A stretch of 64,000 nucleotides of DNA from Lineus longissimus. Its lineage: Eukaryota; Nemertea; Pilidiophora; Heteronemertea; Lineidae. The notes under the pieces were generated by a model, which was not told the origin of the DNA, ran no database searches, and saw only the letters and a list, made by a program, of their open reading frames with translations. Where the stretch lies: NCBI RefSeq assembly GCF_910592395.1, contig NC_088315.1, positions 1,304,501-1,368,500 on the forward strand. Direction: 5' to 3'. Made by a program: the position numbers and the translations under genes. Positions 50,622-64,000 of the stretch are shown here, piece after piece (position 1 is the stretch's first letter; every line of letters starts with the position of its first letter).

Positions 50622-51190
50622 GAACCGATGGACAAAAAAACCTGGTTTGAGTGACAATGCCAATGGAAGGATAGGCCACAATATTTCTTCACTGGTTATT
50701 TTGTGCAAACCTCTTATTCTGACAGACAAAAATGGGTATAGCTTAAAGTATTGAAAGGTTTTTGATGTAAGTGTTCAGATTCTCTGGTGATCAGCTGACT
50801 TGGAGATGTGTGCAGGGCTGATGAGAACTTTTCCCGAGGACGAGCATGATGAAAATAGTTCTAGACTCTTGATTCTGGAGAATATTTCAAAAGACACACA
50901 GACGGAAAAGAAAATGCATTTATGATTGGAATACATTGTCATTTTGATAAAATGTAAATACAATCAATATGATATATCATGTTATTGTTCCTTTATACTG
51001 GTATTTGCGTGATATATGTAATGAGCTTGACTTCTTTTAGGCTCATTGGAGGTAACTCTTAATTGGTTGTCCAAAAGTATCTTTCAGAGGGCCATGTCCA
51101 GTCTAGAATGATGAGGATATCCAAATGTCTCTATCTGATCTCTGTTCTGGTTTCTAAATGGCTGTCCTAATGTCTTGCTGACATAGCTGT

Positions 51191-51340
51191 CCAAATGCCT
51201 CCATCAAATTTGGACATGGTTGTCCAAATCGAATCTCTAATAGACTGGTTGTCCAAATGTCTCCATCAAATCTGGACATGGTTGTCCAAATCGAATCTCT
51301 AATAGACTGGTTGTCCAAATGTCTCCATCAGATCTCTGAA
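51191..51340. repeat. 62-base tandem repeat, two full copies plus flanking fragments
   Basis: Copies start at 51191 and 51253, with a partial third at 51315. Each has CCAAATGTCTCCATCAAAT, TGGACATGGTTGTCCAAATC and GAATCTCTAATAGACTGG. Looser copies of the TGGTTGTCCAAATGTCT word extend over about 51060-51440. Confidence 0.8.
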
Positions 51341-51606
51341 TTAGTTGTCCAACTGTCGTCATTAGACCTGTGATATGGTTGTCCAACTGTCTTCATCAGA
51401 TTTTTGGATCATTGTCAAACTGTCTCCAAAGTCATCCAAAGATCTCCGTCAGAAGACCGGAGTCGTCAAGCATTTGTCACAATCATGCACGAGACCAAAG
51501 ACACTCGTTTGTTATTAGATAGTTTTGCCATCTATCGGGCATTCTATGTTGCAATGGTAATGAATTTTCATTGGATCCGTACTGTTAAACCAGATTCTTT
51601 CACTGG

Positions 51607-51644
51607 GTGTGGTGGTGGTGGTGGTGGGGGGGGGGGGGGGGGGG
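51607..51644 (+). repeat. GGT microsatellite running into a 19-base poly-G tract
   Basis: A run of GGT/GTG triplets is followed directly by uninterrupted G to 51644. A simple repeat; length likely variable. Confidence 0.85.
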
Positions 51645-54398
51645 CATTTAATACTGTCCGTTTCTGCTACACATGTGATTTCTCTACCCCTGCGGCCTGG
51701 GAAGGATAGATATGAGACTGGAGCGCGTATCGTACGCCTTCAAGTTGGTCCTCCTGACATCACAGCAGGCCGGCCTACATGTACGTTTTTGTTGTGTATA
51801 TTAGTTAATATTAGTGAGTGCTGATATAACCTTTCGCTCAAGGCTAAACACTATCTCATGATTAAACACACCTTTCCACTGAACCATACTTTTGATATGA
51901 TTTGTCGCTCTCTCAGTGGCCTGCAATACATTCCTTGGCCAACCATTGGCTTATCACGGGCTTTGGGAAAACCTATCAGAACAATAGTGTTTACGAAAAA
52001 TTTAGGGCTATAAATAAGCCTTCGCCTTTGCATTACTTCTTTTTGATCGTCAAATAATGAGGCAGGCCTAAAAGAAGACCAACTACAACAAGTTTTCAAT
52101 ATGAATTATGTGCCCATGGTGGAAATCTAGGGCCACTGCCACCCTGGAATTATGAGATCAAGGGCCATTGCCATCTGGGGCCGGAAGACGTCGTAACTGC
52201 TGCCTTATACCCAGATACCAGATACTTCGCCTACTGATTCTGACACTGATAATATGAGCCCATCTAATTAAGCTTAATATTGAATTACCGCAAATGATTT
52301 TTTTGGTCACTCGTTATGCATTTCAACATCTCAGATTTCAAGCATTTGGGATATCCCCTAATCGGTCTATTGACTAGTGCTCAGCCAATCAGAGGGCCTT
52401 CTAATCACCTTATTCAACATGTAAATCAAATGGCATTATCCTGGGCATTAAGTCCCCATTATATTGAAAGGCTCGAATTCGAATGATATCGCATACCAAA
52501 TTTAGTGGCAATCACTGACAGAAGGTATTGATAAGTTATTTTTGCTCATTTATCACCCAGTGCTGGTTTGAATGTCGGAAAGAATAGCCTAAGGCATTTT
52601 CAAATCATGGAAGTGTTGGGTGTTTCCAATTGTGATTTTAGATAATCGCCACCAAGATTGAATTGTACCGATGAAGAAGTAAAAAATGTCTCCCTTGAAA
52701 AACTGTATGACCATATTGTATTTGACGGATTATGGTAAATGGTTCCATTGAAGCCACCAACGTCTAGCTCAGAGATTTAGCATAATAGAAGGCTTTGCTC
52801 CCCGGATTTCCCAGGACGTGTCAAACTTCTAAACCGGTACGCATTATTCACATGAGACGCCACTTATAAAATGAGCACGACGAGTTCTTATCGTCCTGAG
52901 GGGAGTCAATTCATTTACCCTTGACAATCAGTGCATGTATTTCTACTAAGACGGATTAGACCGATGGCTACAGAGACCAAAGGCGTTATATAATATACCG
53001 GACGTCCTTGACATGGATCCAGAATCCCTTCTACATCACCAGCAGCCTTTGACACCATTACACTAACTTCGAAACCAGAAATAAGATGCGATATAAAACT
53101 AAATTTGAAATCGGTCTCGGGACCTTGAGAGACCTTGACTGGAGTATTCTGCGAATCCAACGCTCATCCCAGGTGAGCTTGCATGAAAAACACAAAGACG
53201 ATTTCCATCTTTGGGTCTCAAGTGTTTCCAAGAGTGGTACTTTGAGATTTTATCAAAATCGCACGGCTATGTCTCTCTTTACTGACACAGTAATTACTGA
53301 TGTTGTTTTTGGTAAAGCGATAAGTGTTTTTGGTAAATGACATGTCATGTCTTTTATTGTCACGCCAGACGGGGGGGGGGGAGCAATGTGCAACCACGTT
53401 TGTCTGAAGTTGTTGGTCGCATCATTTTTCTTCTTCGTTTTCGTCTTCCATCATTCCATTTTTTCATTAAGTCAGTAAAAATAGCCTACTAAACAGTTCA
53501 AAAATATTTCAGAAGAAACAGTCCCTGTTTTGATATCGGAACATGCAGAGCTGGGTCAGGGCAAGACATGTCCCGTTGGTGCTGTTGGGTCAGGCCCACC
53601 CTTTAAACACGGCATGACCATATTCTATGGGAGATTTGGGTTATCGAGGTAATTGACCTACCAGGTGATTTGCAATCTTTAGCAGTTGCACATGGTGTCT
53701 GCATTGTCAATCCATGATAAACCAATTAAGCACTTGGCATTACCCCTCATTCGGGCAGGTTAAAGTGGGCTATACGTTGAATTACAGAGCCTGATTGCAA
53801 TGAATTTGGATCCAAGATCAATGACAGTTTCAATTACTCTCCGTCCACAACCGTGTGAAAGGCCTGTTACAGCGCAAACTATGAAGGCATCTCGCCCATC
53901 CGATGCCGAATATCTTATATGAGAGCGGCAGAACAAGGTCCTTTACATCCGCCTCCTGACGGAAGGCCTTCTTTGTCACATTTTTCTTCCAGGTGTTGAC
54001 CGGAGTAGGAGTATTACGATATCCAAAGGATCAAATATGGACGACACTAAAGTACTATGATTCTAAACGTCCGCCAGCGGGTTTATTATGAATAGCAAAT
54101 ATATCTATCTATAATATGAAACATTACAAAAATACTCTTTATTGAAATGAAATATGACATAAAACGGGTTTGCGAATTACAGACCAAACCGTTTGAATTA
54201 AATGACAGAAATGAAGCCAATGACTGTCCAAAACTACCGATCCAATGAAGTCTAAAACTACACCTAAACATGCTATATCACACGAGTTCGATGATTAAAG
54301 TGAAACCTCATATACAATGAAAATAACCCCTTTTTTGAAGCATGCGAGATTGAGATTATCATGAATTAAAACATTCCATTAGTGTTTATTCCTGCAGC
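51645..54398. other. Interval without a recognised gene
   Basis: About 2.7 kb. Frames are short and show no family resemblance. A short poly-G run lies near 53371. Confidence 0.4.
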
Positions 54399-54401
54399 AA
54401 A

Positions 54402-54593
54402 TCTAAAGATAGACGACATGACCAAATGGCATCAAGATTTGGGTTTCGAGGAAACCGACTGGCCATGCAGATTTGCCGATTTATTAGTGGTGTCACATCA
54501 AGTCTAAAGATAGACATGACCAAATGGCATCAAGATTTGGGTTTCGAGGAAACCGACTGGCCAGGTTTGCCGATTTATTAGTGGTGTCACCTC
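54402..54593. repeat. Direct tandem duplication of about 101 bases
   Basis: Two copies begin with TCTAAAGATAGAC at 54402 and 54503 and share GACCAAATGGCATCAAGATT, TGGGTTTCGAGGAAACCGAC and GATTTATTAGTGGTGTCAC. The second copy has two short deletions. Near-identity suggests recent duplication. Confidence 0.85.
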
Positions 54594-56190
54594 TTCTCAA
54601 CATATATCTGTATCTTGCGAGTCAAATTTATCACCAATAATCACGTATTCAGAAAATGGGTCGAGATCCAGTCATAAGTGCTATTTCTTTCCATTTCGAG
54701 ACGATGGACAAGAGTCACAATGAGACTAATGAAAAATCTCATCAGGTTACTTAATCCTTGTAATGCACAGGCCTTTAGATCGATGCAATTGACCTTATAC
54801 AATTATAAACTATTTCTAATGATTTATAAAAAAAGCGTTCATATGCATGTTCCCCAATGGGATTACTCATAAACCACGTGTACCTGTGATTCAACATTTG
54901 ACTCCAAAACGAATCTGTTTTGTACAATACCTATTACAGCCGAGGACAAGCAAACATTTCTTTAAGACGAAGCTGATACAAGTAAATATGTAACCACTAA
55001 CGCAATTTAATAGCATTTGCCACCTTCTTGCATCAGCATCTTCAGCAGTTCATAACTTCGGCAATATCGAACGAGTTGATTAAAATTAAAACTGTACGAA
55101 TATCAAAGTAAACCTACCCAATACGTTTATAAATTTTTTGCTTAATTCTCTTATTTACAGACAGTGTCATTTCTCGTTAAATATATTAATTTCTTTTTGG
55201 AGTATCTACATCTAAAACTATGCATCTAACATTGCATCGGCCCAAATATTCTCCCAAACTGGAAACAAGTACATGTATACACTTTAATTTCAACACAAAC
55301 GTGTTCACACAAACACACTTTTGATTATGGAGGGCCCTAACTGGTTCCAACTCAACTTTGCAAGAATGTGCAAAACACTGTACAACTTGCTTCCAGTATC
55401 CGGCAGCTGACTAGCCTGGTACCACTGGCCACCGTCAGACGACGCTGTATTGACGGGACGTCCGGTGCAGCTGACGACCCTGCTAGTCACATGACCATGA
55501 CGTATCGTCCAATTCACATGACAAAACAGTCAATTTGTCGTGACGTCAACGCTTTTGAGTCAATTGCCGGCGTGCGAGAATTCCAAAAATTTTATCAGTT
55601 CAGCCATACAAACGTATACTGAAAAACGCATAGCTGCCTGCAGCCAGCGGGATCTCGGTAAAAAATGTCCAGTTGGCAGTGTAAGGCGTTTTATGAGAAT
55701 TTGGTCAAGGATATTGTCCAATGCAATCACGGATGGCTTGAGGTAAGGCTGAATGCCTGTCGTCTCGTCTCGTGTCCCATTTGGTGGATGGATTGTGAGA
55801 TTGCAACGGCTGTAATACCTGAAAATGAGAGAGGAAATTGAAATCGATATAAGGGAAAGAAAGACGTTAGATTGTATCGATGTTTTGTAATGCAGACCTG
55901 TCAGATGACCATGATTGCTACTATTATGCTAACGTCTTCTTGGAACTAAATGAAATGTTGCTAAAGGCAGACAAAGGTCTGCTACACACAGAAAACTACC
56001 CCACCGAGAGAACGAAGCCGAAAATAAAATGAAGACGTGTCGATGTCTGGATTAATTTTTTGCCCATCCGGATGTTTATCCGAAGAGAAATGACATTGCA
56101 GTCTTTAACATGGGCTGAAGCCGAGTAAGGAAGGTCACGGCGAATCTCGTGCAATGCATAGCGTCAAACGCACCTTTCAGACTATAGCCA
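54594..56190. other. 3' flank of the ETS gene
   Basis: AT-rich sequence with no recognised gene. It probably includes the 3' UTR of the ETS gene, but no convincing nearby AATAAA on the minus strand was found. Confidence 0.4.
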
Positions 56191-59100
56191 TTAGAAGTCA
56201 ATGATGGCCCTGTCACCAAACTTGAAGCAAAGCTTCTTGGGGTAGCGCCCATCTTTAGGTACGTCAGCAAAGTAGCCAGCGGTCCGGGAGAATCTGTAAC
56301 GAAAATGGATGACAAGGAGTCAGACAAAGGCAACACAGAGACGTCGGGGAAAGGCTAGACTGGAAACTGCCTGAAAATGCAATTAAACCAGCTTGGGGAA
56401 CTTTCTTCAAACCACTTTGTCTTGTCATGTATTTCTTTTTATAACACGTGTGCTTCGTGAACGACATCCGGATTACCCATGGAGCTACCGCACGTGCCAG
56501 TCTCCACTGCCAGACACGCGTGATAAGTCTTTCTTGGTAATACATGTAGTTTATGATTCGGGGTAAATCGCAAATTCTCGGTAAACCGCAAGTATCTCAG
56601 GCCTCGAACAGTTTTTTTCTTCTGTTCTTCTGGCGCGTGTCAACGATGCTTGCCTGTATGAAAAAAGTTATGCTTGTCCAAGTCAACAGAAAGACACGTG
56701 TCTCAAAAGCTCGCACATTATCCCCCCCCCCCCTCCCCCCTCCATACCGTAGTTCATGCATTGTGAACAACCAACTTCTGAACGTTGGGATCTCCTCGCC
56801 AAGTTTCTTTAGGGTTGGCAAGTCGATTGGGAACTTCCGCTTTCTATTCTGAGATTCAGTCACGATCTTTTTTGATAAACAAATATTTTGATATCAGAAT
56901 TCGGGAAATTCCGTCACGCACAGGACATGACACTCGAGATAGTTGAACTAGACTTGTATGTGTCAATATATGAATGGGATCTCACCCCCGGGGTCAACTG
57001 CTGGGTTTTCCCAACCATAAGCGTGACAAGGGGACACAGGCGCGTTACAAATAAGTAAAGTGGCACCTTTGTTTGCAACAGATTGATAATAAGGCACCTG
57101 TAACATATCATATCTATTTTTATAACAAAAAAAAGTACATGTATTGTTCGATGCATCACATTCGTCTAGATCAATGGCAAGTGCACGCCAGTGGATTACA
57201 ATGAGCCACATGTACTAAAATCTTGAAGCTGAAGATGCACACATGATGGATTCTCTTTTGAAATGAGAAGATGGCATGGGGAACCATTCCCATGGACGAC
57301 GCGGCAGATTTGAATGAACAGAGCGATGATCTTGAAGATAATCATCCACTCTTTTCAGCTGGTAATCATCGCAGAGTATAGGGGTTAATGCATGGAACTC
57401 AGGGGAACTATGATAATACTAACAAGTCATTCGAGCCACATCTTTATCCCAAATATTCCAATCTCCAGCTAAGTGATTCACTGGAGCTTGTTCAAGAGAT
57501 TTGTGTCTCAATCTCAAAGCTATCACTCCCAACAGGCCAATGGCTCTGCGCCGACACTTGTCATGAAAGCAGTTGGTGTTTACCAGAGGAAACATACAGG
57601 GAACATCACCAGCGGTGATAAGAAACCTGTTCGGACCATCAGGGATAACGCCAAAGTATATAAAACATGAAAAGTGTTCCTACCTTAAAGCCCTGCTCAG
57701 TTTCTCGTACGTCATGCCATCATTGTTCTTTTTGCCTCCCCACATGTTTGCCACGGTCTGAGACTGCACGATCCTGAAGATACCATTGGCCTTGTCCTCC
57801 CATTTAATGATGCGGGGGTTGCAATGGCTGTTCTTGAGGAGGCCCGCGATAAACTCCCACAGTCTGTTACCCTTTCCTGCAAAGAGAAACCAGATCGCAT
57901 ATGAGACGAGGCAAATACAGGAACTATTCAATGGAAAGCCTGAGCAAGGGCAATGCACTGTTTTGGGTAGCTACTGTAACATTCTCAAATCATCAAGTGC
58001 GACACAGCTTTTTTAGAGGAAACTGGTTCATTGACCCCAGACAAGGCCGTGAGCCAAGATCGGCCGAATCGGCAGCCATCTTGAAGAGCGGCAGCGACCC
58101 CATCCACCATTCCTTGGCAGACTGAGTCAAGGGCACAGGCAACACTCATTCAGAGAGAAGCAACAGCCTTGTTTTCTCTTGAGAACCGTTTGGCACGAGG
58201 ACTCAAGACATCTTCCAATCCCCATACGAATGAATAGGGCAAATTGGAGTTCATAAGTCAGAAGACTCCATCGCTTTTAAAGGAGGCTAATATCTCTTAC
58301 CTCTCTTTGTTGGCTTGATGTCCATCTCACTATCAGAACTCTCATCGCCTGAGGACGAATGGAAGGAGGACTTGTGTACGCGGCCCCTCGGTTTCTTCAT
58401 GGGAACACGCCTCGACTTTCTGTCAGTGCCATGCTCCACCTTAATCTTCGTCTCAAAGGGAGACGGGTAGTAACTGGACTGGTGCTGAGAGTGAGACCCG
58501 AAGGACTGAGAGTTCGTGAAGGGGTCTTGCAGGGGCAACTTGTATTGAGACTGTCCTGTAGGGACTGAAGGCATGGTCAGTGGCAGATTCTCCAAGCTTT
58601 TCGGGTTAGGGTTGATTGGGTAGGCGTAGGTCGTGGCGCCGATCTGCACAGAGAAGTCGATGCTCTCTGGTGGGTCGTCAAAGTCCACAGGGTCCGAGCC
58701 AAGGTTCCAGAGGTATTCTCCTGCGTAGAGTTCTTCTTCCTTGGTGGCGGGGAGGCCGAACATTGGACCGCTTCCATCCAAATCTGCAAAGGAAATGATA
58801 TGAAACGGATGAAACAGGATAAAATGTGGACATGCTTCTCGACACACGTTTATTCTGCACACTTGTTTTTTCATTAAGATTGTCGGGATTTCTTTTCTCA
58901 TAAGGAAGTACGGTGTATCTCTGGATCAGAAATTATGTCCGTGGTCAAAGCCATGGGCGAGCAAGATGTTGCAGTCTAAGCCGTGAACTATCAAGTCTTT
59001 GAAGTAACTCTGTTTTTGAGTTAATGATACCGAAATATGTTTTTGACGATGCTTATGTACAATGATGAATGTGTGTGATGCACGAACGTTATTTAAATTG

Positions 59101-62100
59101 TTAATTAGTAAGAAAAAGCGTGAGAATGAGTATGGAGAGTGAGTATGGAAACTAAATCTTACAGGAAGCATTTGGACTTTTGATTGCCATCTGATCTGTC
59201 GCCATCCTTCTCAAAAACGTGTAGATATCCTCGCCATAGTTTGGGTCCTTGGCCAGAAGGTCTTCCTTGGTCATGGCGCACAGCCGCTCACCCGTGACGT
59301 CTTGGAAGCGCTCCCCGTAGAAGTTTCTGATGTCGAAGCCAGAGAGCTCGCCGAAGTAGTGGAGGAAGCCCATGACCTCGGTCTTGGTCCAGCGCTGGGG
59401 ATGCTTGTATCTCCAGTCGTCTAGGGATCGGTCTGAGGGAGAAAGGGGCATGTTAGGGACTCCCGAAGTGAAAATTGGATTGGGATGAGGGTTGTTGACT
59501 ACGGGTTCTTTAGCAATTGATCTTCAGGTAGCCACTTTGGGTATGTCTGAAGAATGGGAAAGTTGCGACCAAGATATCTTTCTAGAGCAACGGGTGGTAA
59601 ACGAAATTAAGCAGCTGAGCCATGAGCTTTTTGAAAGTCAAGACTTTAAATAGAGAAAAATCCCGAATGCCTACGGCCATCAACTACATGCATTAAGATC
59701 ATTCCTCTCAATTTATATGCAAAATTGTGGGCCCCTCCAGAAATACTTTTTGAATCTGAATGAGGTCACTAGTTTGGCGACGGGAACCAATCAAAGAGAA
59801 CCGAAACAGGTTTTGGGCCGGCAAAATGGCGGAGCTTTTTGTTTACATGTACTTATACATTGTTATGACAACGTGCTTTCTTCCATCGCTAGGAAACACT
59901 CCTTAGAAGCATATCATTGGTAAAAATCAATCAGATAAAGATGACAAAATATAGCGTTTTGAGATGGTCTTGAGATGTAAAACATGAACTGAACTGATGA
60001 GTAAAGGGAGAAAAAAAATGAGAATATATCTTAATGAGCAGCCATGCAAGAGGTTTATGCAAGCATATGCATTCTTTGACACTGTTCAATGTCACTTGTG
60101 GTTGCATTGCTGCTTGGGTTTGGTTTAAAGATGATACGATGTTAGATGTTAGTAATTTCAACATCATCAGCAGAGAAAATGTCCATACCTTTTGTCTGCA
60201 TGTACTGTAGGACTGTACTCGGGATCGAGTTTGAATCGTCCGAAGTGAACACGTCAGAGCAGCCACTTGACGACTGCGAAGACATGGATGTACCAAGCTC
60301 GGTGTACGTCTTCTTGTCGTCTGAATCACACCAGCTGCTCTCTGGGGTCGAGTGTTCGGACATACTGATCACTGGTTCGATTTCAGCGGCTGTCCAGCGC
60401 TCTGCAAAGCTGTAATAACTGTTGTTGTTGTAGACCATTTCCTCGGTCTGAAATCAAGACAAGTTTTGGATGAGTTCATGCTAGTTAAAGACGTGCCCTG
60501 ACTTGACGTCGTCCAATTGTACTTTTTTGGAATTGAATTGCAGTACCGCCAATAGCTCCCTGAAATTAATCATTTGTTTCCACCATTTTACCCTTGATAA
60601 CCAGAGTACTCGCCAAAGGTGCATCAACATTTAGTATGGATGGCACGACCTTCGTGTGGATGAACATGCAGCGAGTCATTTAACAGCTGACCATTTTTCC
60701 ATACAGAGTGTTGACCATGGCATTTCTCCATGAGGAGGATTCGCATTTGCCGTCCATCCAGCTGAAGACGGTTGCATTCAACTGCCCTAGACTTCATCAA
60801 TGTCACCAGAACCCTTATAAATCATTGATTGAACGGTTTGGTTTTTTAGAAAGGAGGGTAATGATAAAAGGATAATGATATTTCGAGACATACGGTACAA
60901 TGCCATCACCCGCATTTTATCTAAGAGTAAGACCCTATTTTGCATGCTGGAAAATACCGCACCAATCTATTTCAATTTCAAATTTCTCGACATCTCATGA
61001 CTGATGCCAAAATTTTAATGTATTGTATGAATCGATATGGTTTCCCTTCTCAACAAACAAGAACTTATAATCATGATTCGTTTTTTACCTTTGTTTTTTC
61101 GAATAATCTCAAGATCTAGGGTTTATTCGTGTCGGATATTTAGGTTAGATATCAAATATCAAAATACAGACGAAAGATAACATCATGTATTCATGTGTCT
61201 ATTTTGATTCCATAACTTGAACATTGAACATTGAAACTATTGAATATTGAAACCTTTCAAGAGACTGCCAACAAGGTTCCACCAGCCAATGGCACCGAAT
61301 GACTGAAGTAGTTCCACTTTCTGCGAAATGGTTTACCACAAAAATGTGGGCAACAGCTAACGAATGTTAGTTCACAATATGTAGGAAAAAGCAGAAACTA
61401 TCTGTTTTTGGTAAATGCCCAGTGGACTGCTTATTAATAATAAATATCATGACATTGAGCAAGAGCCTAATTCTGTGTAATTATAGGCCTAATGGACCAC
61501 ATGATGAAAATCAATAACAAAGAGCATTGGTGAATTAACCAAAGGGGAATCCCTCTTCAAAAAGTGCTTGAATGCTGTTATGTGTGGAAAACTGAAATCA
61601 CAACTTGGCAGTGGGACAGACAGGGAAACTAAGCTGATGGAAAACTTTCCCTCAAATGAAAACACCTACGAAATGTATTACTTGTACTTGAATAATCACT
61701 TGTTGTCGCCGAAATTTCCATTTGGCAAGAGATCAAGAAATGTCAGAAAGCCCACATTTTGAATGACTCTGTACAAGGCGCCGAATGGAATGGAAAAACA
61801 ATTTTTTTTGCAGAAAGCTTCAATAAAAATTGAAGTTTTATGGAATTTAAAGGCATACGCCGTTCGTAATTATTGTAGCCTACTTTCCTGTGGTTCAGGC
61901 AAATAGGAGTCAACATTGTCGTAGCGCTGTTACGATGTATTATGCAAGCCAATCCACTGAAACTTGTCATTAAAGGTATATCGGTCTACGTAACGGTGTT
62001 GTTGAAATGTATATTCAGTACGCATTCGACACAAATGGAAATCATCAAATTATCGAATTCAAGTTTAATTTTCAAATTGAGCGTATGGCGGAGGCCTTTA

Positions 62101-62816
62101 AGGTTATCTCGTTATGAAAGTTTATGGCCACGTTGGGTTTATTCTCTGTCTGTTTCATTTTAGCTTGTTATCGGATTTACGTCTCTCTATATATTCATTC
62201 CATGCAGAAAGACGAAAGACACGCAGTGGGCCTACCCCATTGTCCAGGCATGTCTGGAAGTGTATGTCTCATCTCTCATCAATCAATTTATAGTATCATG
62301 AAGATAGCATGTTGCTTTTAGCGGCAGATTATAAAATTCAATCACATATTCATGCACAATAAATTCTTTTTTAAAGATTGGAATTTGAATTGCACAATTT
62401 ATCGATTTCAAACATTTACATAGATAATAACGAAAAGCAATGTTAGCGATCACGGAGTGAAACTAACCAGCTACTATTCATTGCCCGTTATCTACTGTTA
62501 TATTGAACATATATGTCTAGTAAGGGTCTAATAAGTTCATCTTGCAGGAATAGGCCTACAATATCATGAATAATCCAGGCCCGTAGCTTGCTTTTTGGTG
62601 GTGATGGGCCATTCGTGATTTTGATCAGATTTTAGTACCTCCTTGTGGTGTAAGGTACGAAAGAAACATGGTAGCATGATATTGAAATAACCAATGAAAA
62701 AGTTAAATAAACGCTGCTTCCAAAGGAAGACTCATTGCATCACCATCACTCAACTGTCCACTGTTAACAAAATAACTGTTACCTACCACAGTAGCTTGAT
62801 AAACTGGTGGTGCCAT
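56191..62816 (-). CDS. ETS transcription factor, ESE/ELF3 type, complete six-exon CDS
   Basis: A nuclear DNA-binding regulator; in vertebrates ESE factors act in epithelia. Coding exons are 62816-62787, 60447-60189, 59432-59163, 58783-58301, 57876-57684 and 56293-56191, phases consistent, 1338 bases, 445 residues. The first coding exon gives ten codons (MAPPVYQATV) and joins exactly in frame; the later Met at 60438 is an alternative start. A Pointed (PNT) domain lies at about 104-180 (PQRWTKTEVMGFLHYF). An AT-hook (KKPRGRVHK) at about 316-324, a Ser/Asp-rich acidic stretch and a sumoylation-type IKVE at 300-303 precede the ETS domain (about 351-440: LWEFIAGLL, KWEDK, VANMWGGKK, MTYEKLSRALR). 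PNT plus AT-hook plus ETS is the ELF3 layout. After the two recognition-helix arginines the sequence departs from the family (see findings). An acceptor at 62853 and a donor after 63867 suggest non-coding leader exons. Confidence 0.9.
60448..62786 (-). other. First coding intron of the ETS gene
   Basis: A 2.3 kb AT-rich intron between the ten-codon exon and the second coding exon. No other gene is seen. It contains two exact TAGGCCTA words (near 61485 and 62550). Confidence 0.55.
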
Positions 62817-64000
62817 TTCGTACCGTCTGCTCAGTAAGCAATCGATCGAGCACTGGAAGAAAAAAAGGAAGTGTTGTCAAACTTTGATAAAACCTGGTCT
62901 AAATTGATAGGTTGGGCCGACCGGTCGTACCTAGTGTGGTTTCTCTAAGGTTGGACCGGAGACTGGAGCTTCCTGCAAAATTTTGAAGAAATTTTTAATT
63001 TCCAATACTCGGCAAGGTATAACAAGAAGGCAAATGCTGATCATCAAGACCAGTTGGAGAGAAAGTGGTCCAAGCTTTCCTTTTCCCTTGGAAAACACGA
63101 AAGACCGGAAATATGCCATAAATTGTACAAAGATTCCCAAGGGCATCAACCAACAACACCTGCCCATCCTTTTTTCCTTTGAGAAAAGTTACTAAGGGCT
63201 GATCACTCATATTTCGAATTAATTTGTTATGTCAAACAAAGCAATAGATTACGTTAATCCCTTTATCACCCTATCGCCACTTGTTTGAGTTGCGGGGGCG
63301 GATAGAGGAAGGGAAGAAATTCATCAGAAAAAGGATATGAAACAGTGGGGGACGCGGCCAGTAAAGCCCCTCCTGCTCGCGTCCGTCGCGTGGCATCTCT
63401 AGAAGAAGATAAGGCGCAGCGTGATGCCTGCTTTGCTTCCTGCGGAAGGGAGGGGTGATTATGCAATGAGGATTGCATTGCAACATGGTTTGATACATAA
63501 GGCCCCCCCCCTCCAAGTCTCATGGTCTTTGACATCGCAAGAAGCTCCGTCACCCGTGTGCTTCTCTAAATATCACGGAATATTAGTGATACAAACCAAA
63601 GGGAGCATAGACGAACCGAGCCGGCCGGGCCAAGGCCCTGTACGCGTATTCTGATACGCTGCCCTCCCCCTGCCCCTCCCCATCTCCCCCTACCCATCTC
63701 CCGCGCCTCTTGCCCTGGCGACACGTTGAATGACATACATGCATGCCTGGCAACCTACCAATCATGAAAAACATCTTCATAAATAAATAGGCCTTCAACA
63801 ACTGGCTACAGAACACAAATCAAAGTACAAAGTGCGGGAAATTTGGAAATGGGGTTAGAAGCTTACCTATGCAATATGCAAATATGGTTTGTTTGTTTGC
63901 TAACCCGACTTCTACTGGTAATTAGCTGTCGACTGCTCTTTGGCCAACAACCTCTTTCTTTGACCGCAGCTCTCAAAATGACTCAAAGCAATGATATGCC
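62817..64000. other. 5' leader and upstream region of the ETS gene
   Basis: A leader exon probably runs from about 62852 into the coding start, and another probably ends at 63867 before a GTAAGC donor. Pyrimidine-rich and G/C-rich simple stretches lie at about 63500 and 63660-63700. The true transcription start may be beyond the window. Confidence 0.35.

Noticed and set aside
52915-53340. Open frames on both strands of about 80 codons
   Set aside because: Not similar to any family and without exon signals.

Overview
The window is nuclear DNA from an intron-rich animal, probably a marine invertebrate. It is about 40% GC, with GT-AG introns from under 100 bases to several kb, short exons, several non-coding arrays and no operons. 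Two palindromic octamers, TAGGCCTA and TACATGTA, are strongly over-represented, as is common in some marine invertebrate genomes. A two-domain small heat shock protein and a one-repeat TNF receptor also fit a non-vertebrate bilaterian. I cannot name the phylum safely.

Layout, left to right: a small heat shock protein with two alpha-crystallin domains (+, 1430-2618); two local tandem arrays (4248-4575 and 4845-5335); a complete choline/ethanolamine phosphotransferase gene (-, 8633-15547) with two versions of its third coding exon; a tentative two-exon gene for a 104-residue protein (-, 16211-17093); a one-CRD TNF-receptor-like gene (-, 24047-29818) with a likely TATA promoter near 30850; a complete FAM199X orthologue (-, 33348-37781) whose introns carry a ~180-base satellite; a complete 21-exon TDRD5-like gene (-, 39281-49048) with a 35-base minisatellite in one intron; POLR2L/RPB10 (+, 50175-50621) head-to-head with TDRD5; and an ESE/ELF3-type ETS factor (-, 56191-62816).

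Gene models were built by hand from splice signals, reading-frame phase and family resemblance. The coding lengths of CEPT (1260), TNFR (846), FAM199X (1080), TDRD5 (3603), POLR2L (204) and ETS (1338) all divide by three after splicing, a strong internal check. The genes do not form one pathway: they cover protein folding, phospholipid synthesis, TNF signalling, germline piRNA biology, the core RNA polymerase and epithelial transcription. No rRNA, confident tRNA, CRISPR array or transposon-coding gene was found.

The observation most worth following is in the phosphotransferase gene. Two 142-base exons with the same phase encode alternative forms of the segment just after the catalytic motif. 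Because 142 is not a multiple of three, using both or neither breaks the frame, so they look mutually exclusive. Second is the ETS factor, whose ETS domain has an atypical end after the recognition helix.
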